Assembly: GCA_016210785.1 (NCBI GenBank) | Contig: JACQTN010000535.1 | Coordinates: forward strand, 1 to 23,814 | Origin: Armatimonadota bacterium | GTDB taxonomy: Bacteria; Sysuimicrobiota; Sysuimicrobiia; Sysuimicrobiales; JACQTN01 | Reading direction: 5' to 3' | Length of the DNA stretch: 23,814 bases | Part shown: positions 8,415-15,647 of the stretch, piece after piece | Layout of the letters: each line of letters begins with the position of its first letter | Position numbering within the stretch: position 1 is the first letter of the stretch | Notes under the pieces: generated by a model | Seen by the model: the letters and a program-made list of their open reading frames with translations, nothing else | Databases searched by the model: none | What the model was told of the DNA's origin: nothing | Made by a program: the position numbers and the translations under genes

Positions 8415-8509
8415 GCCCGGGCACTGTCTTCGAATTCGCCTGGACGCTGAGCGCCACGGCGTGTCGCGGTCAGGTGTGTCGCGGTGCGCCTCCTTGTGCC
8501 TACACATAA

Positions 8510-8824
8510 GAATGTGCAGACTGTCAGGAGGCCGACTTCCGGATCCTCCGTGTGCATCTCGCTGCCTTCGACAATCTTCCTCTGGTAACTCCCGATTACG
8601 AGCAGGCGGCTGTTTTCCACAACCATTGCCGGGATCACGGTGTGACCGGCACGCACATTGACCTGCTGATTTGCGCAGTGGCTGCGCGACGCCGTCTGGC
8701 CATCTTCACGACCGACCGCGATTTCCCTCGATATGCGCGATATCTCCCGATCCGGCGGCATGACCCCTCGGCGGGCGGGCGGCACGGCAGGGAAGCACCC
8801 TCCCCCTCCGAGAAGAGTTCATAG
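8510..8824 (+). pseudogene. Truncated VapC-like PIN-domain toxin
   Basis: The frame preceded by TAA at 8507-8509 encodes only the C-terminal half of a PIN-domain ribonuclease of the VapC toxin family. Recognisable parts are FRILRVHLAAFDNLPL, THIDLLICAVA (an active-site Asp), IFTTDRDF (the terminal Asp-x-Asp) and a YARYLPI ending. The N-terminal metal-binding Asp and Glu, the normal start and any VapB antitoxin are missing. The frame runs about 17 residues beyond the usual VapC end, so the original stop seems lost. Base composition at 8550-8720 is visibly less GC-rich than the flanks, consistent with acquired DNA. GTG 8552 could start a short peptide, but it would lack half the active site. 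Call as a relic is confident; loss of function is inferred. Confidence 0.72.
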
Positions 8825-8858
8825 GACTGCATTCGCAGGCGCAGCAGGAGGTGCAGGC

Positions 8859-9257
8859 GTGACGGACGAGGAGCTGATGGGTGTGGTGCAGCGGTTCGTG
8901 GAGCGTGTGCGCGCCGGCGAGAGCGTCCCCCCGCGCAAGTTCCTCAACGACTGCGGCTGGACCCCCGCGTCCCCTCACGAGGCCGTGGAAGTGCCCCTGC
9001 TTCTGCAAGTCGCCGCGGCGCATGCATCGGTGCTCGGCGAGGAGAAGCTCGACCGCCCGTCGCTGACCCGGCTGCGCCAGGAAGGCGTCTTGCTGGAAGA
9101 ATTGCTCCGCCCCGTGGCCGAGGGTATCGTGCGCTCCAGGGTCGGCCTGGTCCATCCCTCCGACATGGACGGGCTGTGCCGGACGATGAGCGAGCGCACG
9201 GAAGGGGCCATCCGCGAGTGGACCGGCCCCGACCCCAAGGAGTCGCTGTGGGGATGA
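8859..9257 (+). CDS. Hypothetical protein, 132 residues
   Basis: I do not recognise a family. The start GTG 8859 has an excellent ribosome site (AGGAGGT at 8846-8852, 6-nt spacing), which is the best evidence that it is real. The protein is soluble-looking and mostly helical by composition, mildly acidic, with two cysteines and a Trp-rich C-terminus (EWTGPDPKESLWG). There is no signal peptide or membrane segment. It sits between the VapC relic and the flavin oxidoreductase, on the same strand, separated from the latter by about 270 nt. Function cannot be inferred from neighbours. Confidence 0.65.
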   Translation: MTDEELMGVVQRFVERVRAGESVPPRKFLNDCGWTPASPHEAVEVPLLLQVAAAHASVLGEEKLDRPSLTRLRQEGVLLEELLRPVAEGIVRSRVGLVHPSDMDGLCRTMSERTEGAIREWTGPDPKESLWG

Positions 9258-9529
9258 GCCTGCGTTGACGTGCCGCGACCCGACGGCCAGGCCGCGGCCC
9301 CGCCCTCCCGCCCCGTACCTCACCCCTGACCGCCTGCCACAGTCCCAGGATTCCGCCGCCTGCACCCAAGACGACGACAAACAGAAAGCCCAGGATGGTG
9401 CCATCCCCTCCCCGTCCTCAACTCCCGCCAGGCTCCTCAGGAACGCAGCGCCCGCCGGCGGGAGAGGAGTTCTGCGCGGCGGCCCACGAAATACTACGCA
9501 CATCTCGCCGGGGGAGGCTGCAGACGCAG
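9258..9529. other. Intergenic region, no clear gene
   Basis: 272 nt of GC-rich sequence. On the minus strand one frame (about 9330-9417) reads a hydrophobic stretch, GTILGFLFVVVLGAGGGILG, like a membrane helix, but has no start codon after the TGA at 9418-9420 and no ribosome site. GGGGAGG at 9511-9517 serves the next gene. Confidence 0.5.
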
Positions 9530-10372
9530 ATGCGCGTGGGCATCGGGCTGCCGACGGCTATCTCCGCGGTGCCGGGGAGCCTGGTCGTGGAGTGGGCCCG
9601 CAGGGCGGAGGAGGGCCCTTTCTCCAGCCTCGGCGTCGTCGACCGCATCGCCTGCGACAGCTATGACCCCCTGGTCGCGCTGGCCGCGGCCGCGGCGGTG
9701 ACGCGGCGCGTGCTGTTGTGCACCATGGTCGTCATCGCCCCTCTGCGCAACACCGTGCTCCTGGCCAGGGAGGCGGCATCGCTGGACGCCCTGTCGGGCG
9801 GGCGCCTGGTGCTGGGCGTGGCGGTGGGGGCCCGGCAGGTGGACTACGACGCCACCGGCGCCGACTTCCGGGAGCGCGGCGCACGGCTGAGCGGGCAACT
9901 GGCGGCGCTGCGCGCCGCGTGGGAGGACGAGCGGATCGGCCCGCGACCGGCACAGGCCGGCGGTCCCCGGCTGCTGGTCGGCGGGACCGGCAACGACGTC
10001 TTCGGCCGCGTGGCCCGTTACGCGGACGGGTACGTGATGGGCGGCGGCCCGCCCCGCCTTTTTGCCCGCATGGCGGACAAAGCGCGGGCGGCCTGGGCGG
10101 ACCACGGCCGCCCGGGACGGCCCCTGCTGTGGGCGCAGGCCTACTTCGCGCTGGGCGACGACGCGGTGGACGCCGGCATGCGCTACATGCGCGACTACTA
10201 CGCCTTCACCGGCCCATACGCCGAGCGGATCGCCGCGGGGCTGCTGACCACGCCGCAGGCGGTGCGGCAGTTCGTGCAGGGGTACGCGGAGGCGGGCTGC
10301 GACGAGCTGGTGCTGCTGCCCGCGGTGGCGCATCTCGACCAGGTGGAGCGCCTGGCCGATGCCGTGGCGTGA
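9530..10372 (+). CDS. LLM-class flavin-dependent oxidoreductase (luciferase-like)
   Basis: A 280-residue TIM-barrel protein of the bacterial luciferase-like family, which uses FMN or F420 in monooxygenase or reductase reactions. Seen: MRVGIGLPT at the start of the barrel, APLRNTVLLAREAASLDALSGGRL (70-92) and GVAVG (96-100), then a GGTGNDVFGRVARYADGYV-like strand that binds the cofactor phosphate in this family. It is shorter than average (300-350). ATG 9530 is chosen for the typical N-terminus; GGGGAGG lies 12 nt upstream. The frame extends 135 nt further but without family similarity. Its stop lies 14 nt inside the following monooxygenase, pointing to one operon, and it may supply a flavin- or F420-dependent step in the same pathway. 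Substrate unknown. Confidence 0.85.
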   Translation: MRVGIGLPTAISAVPGSLVVEWARRAEEGPFSSLGVVDRIACDSYDPLVALAAAAAVTRRVLLCTMVVIAPLRNTVLLAREAASLDALSGGRLVLGVAVGARQVDYDATGADFRERGARLSGQLAALRAAWEDERIGPRPAQAGGPRLLVGGTGNDVFGRVARYADGYVMGGGPPRLFARMADKARAAWADHGRPGRPLLWAQAYFALGDDAVDAGMRYMRDYYAFTGPYAERIAAGLLTTPQAVRQFVQGYAEAGCDELVLLPAVAHLDQVERLADAVA

Positions 10373-12671
10373 CCGCGTGCGGCGGGTGCTCATCGCCGGC
10401 GGCGGGCCGGCCGGGCTCTACTGCGGCCTCCTCCTCAAGAAGGCCAACCCGGCGCTGGACATCACCATCGTCGAGCGCAATCCCGCTGGCGCCACCTACG
10501 GATGGGGCGTCGTCTTCTCCGACCGCACGCTCGCCGAGTTCCGGGAGGCGGACTACCCGACCTACCGCGAGATCACCGATCGCTTCGTCGTCTGGGACGC
10601 GATTGACATTTTGTACGGCGGCGAGCGGCGGCGCTGCGGAGGGCACGTCATCGCGGGGATCGCGCGGCGGGCGCTGCTCGACATCCTGCAGCAGGCGTGC
10701 GACGCGCGCGGCGTCCGGCTACGCTTTCAGACCGAGATCGCCGGTCCCGCGGACTGGGAGGGCGTGGCGGACCTGGTCATCGCCGCGGACGGCGTCAACA
10801 GCGTGATCCGCCGCGCCTACGCGCGCGTCTTCCAGCCTTCGCTGCGAGAAGGCAAGGCGAAGTACATCTGGCTCGGCACGCGGCGGGTGCTCGGCGCGTT
10901 CACCTTCATCTTCCGCGAGACGCCCTTCGGCTTGTTCCAGGTGCACGCCTATCCCTACGACGGCGCCACCAGCACCTTCATCGTGGAGTGCGCGGAGGAG
11001 ACGTGGCGGCGGGCGGGGCTCGACGTGGCCGACGAGGCGACGAGCCTGGCCTTCTGTGAGTCGCTGTTCGCGGAGGAACTGGGCGGCCAGCGCCTCATGT
11101 CCAACAACTCGAAGTGGATCAACTTCGCCACGGTGAAGAACAACGCGTGGCGCCACGGGAACGTCGTCCTGCTGGGCGACGCGGCGCACACCGCCCACTT
11201 CTCCATCGGGTCCGGTACCAAGCTGGCCATGGAAGACGCCATCGCCCTGACCCGCGCCTGCGAGCAGTATCCGGACCTGGAACAGGCCCTGGCCATGTAC
11301 CAGATGGAGCGGAAGCCGGCGGTGGAAGCCTTCCAGGAGGCGGCGCGCGCCAGCCGCACCGACTTCGAGAACATGCGCCGCTACACGGGACTCCCGCCGG
11401 GACAGTTTGCCTGCCACCTGCTCACGCGCAGCGGGCGGATCAGCTACGACGACCTGCGGCTGCGCGATCCGCTGTTCGTGGACGGGCTGGACCGGGAGCT
11501 GGCGGCGGCCGTGGGGACAGGGCGGGCGGCGGGCGGTGCCGCGGATCGGAGCGGAGCGTCGGACGCGACCGGGCCCTCCGGCCAGCGGGCCGCAGGCGAA
11601 CCCGCACCACCGCCCTCCCGCCTCGAAGTTGCACCCCCGCCCGCCTTCCTGCCCTTCGTGCTGCGCGGGCTGCGCCTGGAGAACCGCATCATCCGTCGCG
11701 CGCGGCCGGTGTTCGCGGCGCGGGATGGCCTGATCGGCGGCGAGGAGCTTGCCCGTCTCGCGGCGCTGGCCACGTCGGGCGCCGGGGTGGTGATGACGGC
11801 ACCCGTCGCCGTCTCCGCGGACGGCCGCATCACGCCTGGCGATCCCGGGATGTACCGCGATGACCACGCCGCGGCCTGGGCGGCGGTGGTCCGCGCCGTG
11901 CGCGGCCGGTCCACGGCGCGCATCGCCATCACCCTGAACCATGCGGGGCGGCGCGGCGCCGCCCGACCGCGCGCCGAAGGCCTGGACCGGCCGCTGCGCG
12001 ACGGCTGGCCGCTGCTGGGCCCCTCTCCCCTGCCCTATGCGCCGGGCCATCCCGTGCCCAGGGCGATGGGCCGGACCGACATGGACCGGGCGCGCGATGA
12101 CTTTGTGCGGGCCGCGCGACAGGCGCATGACGCCGGGGTCGACGCGCTGCACCTGCACTGCGGGCACGGTTACCTGCTCGGCAGTTTCCTCTCGCCCCTC
12201 GCAAACCGACGGACGGACGAGTACGGCGGGAGGCTCCAGAACCGCATGCGCTTCCCGCTGGAGGTCCTGGACGCGGTGCGCGCGGCGTGGGCGGACCGCC
12301 CGCTCACGGTGGCGCTCAACGCCACGGACTGGGAGCGCCGCGGAATCGACGTCGAAGAGGCCGCGGAGATGGCGCGCGTGCTCAAGACACACGGCTGCGA
12401 CGCGGTGGAGGTGCTGGCGGGGCAAACCACGCCCGACTCACGGCCGGCCTACGGCCGGGGGTTCCTGACCCCATACGGCGACGTCATCCGCAACGAGGCG
12501 CGCGTCGCGACCATGGTGGGCGGGCACCTGACGCGAACCGGGGAGATGCACATCCTCATCGCCGCGGGGCGGGCCGACCTGTGCATCACCGAGCCGGTGT
12601 TGAGCGAGGACGTGGAACGGGCGACAGACCCTCCGTTCTCGCTGAGCCTCCTTCGACTCCGTTCGCACTGA
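10359..12671 (+). CDS. Fused aryl-CoA monooxygenase/reductase (2-aminobenzoyl-CoA or salicylyl-CoA type)
   Basis: A 770-residue two-domain flavoprotein. Residues 1-385 are an FAD aromatic hydroxylase: dinucleotide fold IAGGGPAGL (12-20), VIAADGVNS (140-148) and the FAD ribityl motif GDAAHTAHFSIGSG (273-286). Residues 386-428 are an Ala/Gly/Pro-rich linker. Residues 429-770 are an old-yellow-enzyme-type FMN domain: NHAGRRG (527-533), HLHCGHGYLLGSFLSP (598-613), N-R-R-T-D-E-Y-G-G (616-624). The same fusion is known in Azoarcus evansii 2-aminobenzoyl-CoA monooxygenase/reductase and related to salicylyl-CoA 5-hydroxylases; these hydroxylate, and in the former also dearomatise, a CoA-bound ring. 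Start ATG 10359 overlaps the preceding gene by 14 nt; GTG 10377 is an alternative. The C-terminus (about residues 745-770) diverges from expectation and is encoded by repeat DNA, so it may be truncated. The ring substituent is not determinable. Confidence 0.88.
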   Translation: MPWRDRVRRVLIAGGGPAGLYCGLLLKKANPALDITIVERNPAGATYGWGVVFSDRTLAEFREADYPTYREITDRFVVWDAIDILYGGERRRCGGHVIAGIARRALLDILQQACDARGVRLRFQTEIAGPADWEGVADLVIAADGVNSVIRRAYARVFQPSLREGKAKYIWLGTRRVLGAFTFIFRETPFGLFQVHAYPYDGATSTFIVECAEETWRRAGLDVADEATSLAFCESLFAEELGGQRLMSNNSKWINFATVKNNAWRHGNVVLLGDAAHTAHFSIGSGTKLAMEDAIALTRACEQYPDLEQALAMYQMERKPAVEAFQEAARASRTDFENMRRYTGLPPGQFACHLLTRSGRISYDDLRLRDPLFVDGLDRELAAAVGTGRAAGGAADRSGASDATGPSGQRAAGEPAPPPSRLEVAPPPAFLPFVLRGLRLENRIIRRARPVFAARDGLIGGEELARLAALATSGAGVVMTAPVAVSADGRITPGDPGMYRDDHAAAWAAVVRAVRGRSTARIAITLNHAGRRGAARPRAEGLDRPLRDGWPLLGPSPLPYAPGHPVPRAMGRTDMDRARDDFVRAARQAHDAGVDALHLHCGHGYLLGSFLSPLANRRTDEYGGRLQNRMRFPLEVLDAVRAAWADRPLTVALNATDWERRGIDVEEAAEMARVLKTHGCDAVEVLAGQTTPDSRPAYGRGFLTPYGDVIRNEARVATMVGGHLTRTGEMHILIAAGRADLCITEPVLSEDVERATDPPFSLSLLRLRSH

Positions 12672-12812
12672 CCCCCTCGAAACATCGGAGGACGTCGTGC
12701 GGAGGAGGGGCAACGGCGATGTTTCGAGGGGGTCACTGAGCGCGTCGAAGTGCGAAGAGCCAGCGGTGCGCCGGGCGACGACCCTTCGACCAGGCTCGGG
12801 GCAGGCGCGCGC
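12630..12812. repeat. Dispersed palindrome, copy 3, perfect 19-bp arms
   Basis: TGACCCCCTCGAAACATCG (12669-12687) is the exact reverse complement of 12717-12735, with a 29-nt loop. Outside the arms lie matching flanks: CTGAGCCTCCTTCGACTCCGTTCGCA on the left and CGTCGAAGTGCGAAG on the right, then a further CCCTTCGACCAGGCTCGGGGCAG unit (12782-12804) of the common CTTCGACNGGCTC repeat type. The block separates the monooxygenase from the crotonase and overlaps the 3' end of the former. It could act as a transcript-end hairpin or mRNA stabiliser; there is no T-run for a standard terminator. Confidence 0.8.
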
Positions 12813-12839
12813 CGCACGAACAGAAAAGAAGGAGTCGAC

Positions 12840-13631
12840 ATGAGCACCGATCTGCTCTACGCGGTCCAGGACGGCATCGCCACCTTCACCTTCAACCGGC
12901 CACAGCGCCTCAACGCCATCACCTTCGAGATTTACGCGGACCTCCGCGACCGGCTGGCGGCGCTACAGCGCGATGACGCGGTAAAGGCGGTGGTCATCAC
13001 CGGCGCGGGGAAAGGCTTTTGCTCGGGCGGCGACGTGCACGACATCATCGGCGAGTTGCTCACGAGGGATGCCGCGGCGCGGCTGGAGTTCACCCGCATG
13101 ACGGTGGCCTGCGTCCGCCACATGGCCGCGATGGAGAAACCCATCATCGCCGCGGTCAACGGCATGGCCGCCGGCGCGGGCGCGGTGATCGCCCTGGCCT
13201 CCGACCTGCGCATCGCCTCGCCCGACGCACGGTTCGCATTCCTGTTCACGAAGGTAGGCCTGTCGGGCGCCGACATGGGCGCGGCGTACCTGCTCCCCAA
13301 GGTGGTGGGACTGGGTCGCGCCATGGAACTGCTCCTCTTCGGCGACACCATCGACGCGGCCACCGCGGAGCGTTACGGGCTGGTCAACGCCGTCGTCCCC
13401 GCGGAGCAACTGTTGTCCACGGCGCGGGAGTGGGCGCTCCGGCTGGCGCGCGGCCCGTCGCTGGCGCTGGGCCTGACCAAGCGCATGGTCCACCACGAGA
13501 TGGCGATGGACCTGGAGCGGGCGCTGGAAGCCGAGGCGCATGCGCAGGCGATCCTGCTGGGTGGCGAGGACCACCGCATCTTCTACGAGGCGTTCAAGAA
13601 GAAGGAGGAACCGAGGTTCATCGGACGATGA
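12840..13631 (+). CDS. Enoyl-CoA hydratase/isomerase family protein (crotonase fold)
   Basis: A 263-residue crotonase. The oxyanion hole and CoA site are clear: GAGKGFCSGGD (56-65) and NGMAAGAGAV (107-116), with the usual C-terminal helix. When aligned by eye to rat enoyl-CoA hydratase, both catalytic glutamates (E144, E164) are replaced (Val116 and Phe135), whereas Asp145 in LSGADMG falls where dienoyl-CoA isomerase and PaaG-type isomerases carry their catalytic Asp. An isomerase or other proton-shift role is therefore more likely than hydration. ATG 12840 has AAGGAG 5 nt upstream (12829-12834); the in-frame extension to 12750 lies in repeat DNA. The stop overlaps the Rid-family start as ATGA (13628-13631), so the two are translationally coupled. 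Likely acts on the product of the fused monooxygenase. Confidence 0.9.
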   Translation: MSTDLLYAVQDGIATFTFNRPQRLNAITFEIYADLRDRLAALQRDDAVKAVVITGAGKGFCSGGDVHDIIGELLTRDAAARLEFTRMTVACVRHMAAMEKPIIAAVNGMAAGAGAVIALASDLRIASPDARFAFLFTKVGLSGADMGAAYLLPKVVGLGRAMELLLFGDTIDAATAERYGLVNAVVPAEQLLSTAREWALRLARGPSLALGLTKRMVHHEMAMDLERALEAEAHAQAILLGGEDHRIFYEAFKKKEEPRFIGR

Positions 13632-14152
13632 GACGCATCATCAACCCCTCGAGTTTGCCCCCGCCCCGCGGATTCAACCACGGGATCCTCACCTCCGGGG
13701 GCGACATCCTCTTCCTGGCGGGCCAGGACGCCAGCGACGCCGCCGGCCGTATCGTGGCGCCCGGCGATCTGGTAGGCCAGATCGAGCAGCTGGTGCGCAA
13801 CCTGCGGGCGGTGGTGGAGGCCGCCGGCGGCAGCCTGCGCGACATCGTGAAGTTGAACATCTTCGTGCGCGATCGCGAGCCCTACGTCACGAACCTGGGC
13901 CCCATCGGCGAGCGCTACCGGGCGCACTTCGGCGATCACTATCCGGCGATGGCGCTCTTCGAAGTCACGGGCCTCTTCCGCGAGGCGGCCCTGATCGAGA
14001 TGGAGGGCATCGCCGTGATCGGTGCGCCGTCACGGAAGCCGGCTCGCCCGAGAGTCTCGCGCCGGGCGGCCGGGAAGCGCGAGGTCCTGCCCCGAAGGCC
14101 AGCGCGCAAGGCGCCCGCGATGCGCCGGACCCTGCGCCGGCGTCCCCGATAG
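13628..14152 (+). CDS. RidA/YjgF-family protein with basic C-terminal tail
   Basis: Residues 1-133 form a complete Rid (YjgF/YER057c/UK114) domain, a small trimeric fold that in RidA hydrolyses reactive enamines/imines to keto acids plus ammonia. Seen: FNHGILTSGGDILFLAGQ (16-33), VKLNIFVRD (74-82), and the family end ALIEMEGIAV. The catalytic Arg of RidA (Arg105, in P-A-R) is Met108 here (P-A-M), a trait of Rid subfamilies not shown to have imine deaminase activity. Residues 134-174 form a tail with about 18 Arg/Lys of 41 and one acidic residue, far beyond the usual 125-130 length. It may be a real nucleic-acid- or partner-binding extension, or read-through of GC-rich spacer. Starts by ATGA overlap with the crotonase and ends 2 nt before the acyl-CoA dehydrogenase. 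A Rid-like gene also accompanies known 2-aminobenzoyl-CoA clusters (from memory). Confidence 0.85.
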   Translation: MRRIINPSSLPPPRGFNHGILTSGGDILFLAGQDASDAAGRIVAPGDLVGQIEQLVRNLRAVVEAAGGSLRDIVKLNIFVRDREPYVTNLGPIGERYRAHFGDHYPAMALFEVTGLFREAALIEMEGIAVIGAPSRKPARPRVSRRAAGKREVLPRRPARKAPAMRRTLRRRPR

Positions 14153-14154
14153 CC

Positions 14155-15306
14155 ATGGACTTCTCGCTCACACCTGAGCAGACCCGCATCCGCGACGCCA
14201 CGCGCCGTTTCGCCCGAGAGGAGGTCGCGCCCCTGGCGCGGGAGGCCGACGAGCGTGGCGAGTTCCCCATCCACCTCGTGCGCCGCATGGCCGGGGTTGG
14301 CCTGCTGGGCGGTCCCATCGGTCCGGAGTACGGCGGGCCCGGGATGGACTACGTCAGCTACACGCTGATCTCCGAGGAACTGGGCTGGGCCGACGCGTCG
14401 GTGCGGGGATTCCTTGCCGTCCACACCAGCCTGGTGAGCCTGTGCATCCGAGACTGGGGCACGGAGGAACAGAAACGCCGCTACCTGCCCCGCCTCACCT
14501 CCGCACAGTGGATCGGCTGTTACTGTCTCACGGAACCCAACGCGGGATCGGACGCGGCGAGCCTGGAGACCACGGCGCGCGAGGAGGGCGACCACTATGT
14601 CCTCACGGGCGAGAAGATCTGGATCACCAACGGCGGCATCGCCGACCTCGGGATCGTCTTCGCGACGCGGGACCGGGCCGCGCGCCACCGCGGAATCTGT
14701 GCGTTCCTGGTGGAGATGGACTCCCCCGGAATCCGACGAGAGAAGATGCCCGGCAAGCCGCTGGGGCACCGCGCCGCCGACCATGCGCACATCGTCTTCG
14801 ACGGCTGCCGCGTCCCGCGCGAGAACCTGCTGGGCGAACCGGGCGGAGGGTTCCGCGTGGCGATGTCCGCGCTGGACCACGGCCGGCTGGGCGTGGCCGC
14901 GGGCGCCGTGGGTATCGCCCAGGCGTGCCTCGATGCCTGCGTGGACTTCGCGCGGAAGCGCCGGCAGTTCGGCCAGCGCATCGGCGACTTCCAGATGATC
15001 CAGGCGGCGCTGGCTGACATGGCCGCAGACACCGAAGCGGCGCGCCTGCTTGTCTACCGCGCGGCGTGGCTGAAGGAGCACGGCGCTCCGTCGACGCAGG
15101 AGACGTCGATCGCCAAACTCTTCGCGACCGAAGCCGCGGCGCGCGCCGCCTCCCAGGCCGTCCTCATCCACGGGGGGCGCGGCTACTCCAGCGAGTACCC
15201 GGTGGAACGTCACTACCGCGACATCAAGGGGCTGCAGATCTACGAGGGCACCAGCCACATCCAGCGCATCGTCATCGCCCGCCACCTGATCGGACGCGAG
15301 CAGTAA
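14155..15306 (+). CDS. Acyl-CoA dehydrogenase
   Basis: A 383-residue flavoprotein of the acyl-CoA dehydrogenase family, normal in length. It oxidises a CoA thioester at the alpha-beta bond and passes electrons to ETF. Seen: CLTEPNAGSDAAS (124-136, FAD/substrate loop), WITNGG (156-161), RKRRQFGQRIGDFQ (267-280), and the catalytic-base glutamate Glu364 in QIYEGTSHIQR (361-371), the position used by short/medium-chain and glutaryl/benzylsuccinyl types. ATG 14155 matches the family N-terminus (MDFSLTPEQ); it lies 2 nt after the Rid stop with no clear ribosome site, so coupling is likely. Last gene of the block; in context it probably dehydrogenates an alicyclic or dicarboxylic CoA intermediate. 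Specificity not readable. Confidence 0.93.
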   Translation: MDFSLTPEQTRIRDATRRFAREEVAPLAREADERGEFPIHLVRRMAGVGLLGGPIGPEYGGPGMDYVSYTLISEELGWADASVRGFLAVHTSLVSLCIRDWGTEEQKRRYLPRLTSAQWIGCYCLTEPNAGSDAASLETTAREEGDHYVLTGEKIWITNGGIADLGIVFATRDRAARHRGICAFLVEMDSPGIRREKMPGKPLGHRAADHAHIVFDGCRVPRENLLGEPGGGFRVAMSALDHGRLGVAAGAVGIAQACLDACVDFARKRRQFGQRIGDFQMIQAALADMAADTEAARLLVYRAAWLKEHGAPSTQETSIAKLFATEAAARAASQAVLIHGGRGYSSEYPVERHYRDIKGLQIYEGTSHIQRIVIARHLIGREQ

Positions 15307-15647
15307 AACGCGCCGCGCCCTGGCCTCTGGAGTCAAGGCCTGCGCCCCCGGCCGGCCAGGCCCACCGATAGATGTCTACGAAGAGCCATATGATTCTTCG
15401 GCCGGTAGGGGGAGGGACAGTCTCGCCCGTATCGAGATCGATCATTCCCTCCGTCGGCGAACTCTTGTAGTAACTGCTGAAACGGCGCGACGAGCCCGCA
15501 GACCGCGCGCATGAGGGGAAGCGCGGGGTAGGCGGAGAAGTTGCAGAGAGCCCGGATCCGGCAAGGCGAGGTGTGCCCGGAAGCCCTGGGGTGGCTGGGG
15601 GATCGGACCGGCGGACAGCGATTCTAAGGTATTGAGGAGGGCGTGCC
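15307..15647. other. Intergenic region, possible remnant on minus strand
   Basis: 341 nt. A 7-bp stem CCTGGCC/GGCCAGG (15319-15325 and 15354-15360) just after the dehydrogenase stop could end the transcript, but it has a long loop and no T-run. At about 15365-15480 the DNA is less GC-rich, and a minus-strand frame reads a sensible peptide (GMIDLDTGETVPPP, then RRIIWLFVDIYRW) without a good start or ribosome site. I do not recognise it. GAGGAGG at 15634-15640 is the ribosome site of the next gene. Confidence 0.4.

Noticed and set aside
9330..9420. Small membrane protein on the minus strand (GTILGFLFVVVLGAGG region)
   Set aside because: The frame has no start codon after its upstream stop at 9418-9420 and no ribosome site.
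15365..15480. Small minus-strand gene in the spacer after the acyl-CoA dehydrogenase
   Set aside because: The peptide looks reasonable, but the ATG lies directly against the only purine-rich stretch, there is no family match I know, and the frame runs into the dehydrogenase end; noted only as a possible remnant.
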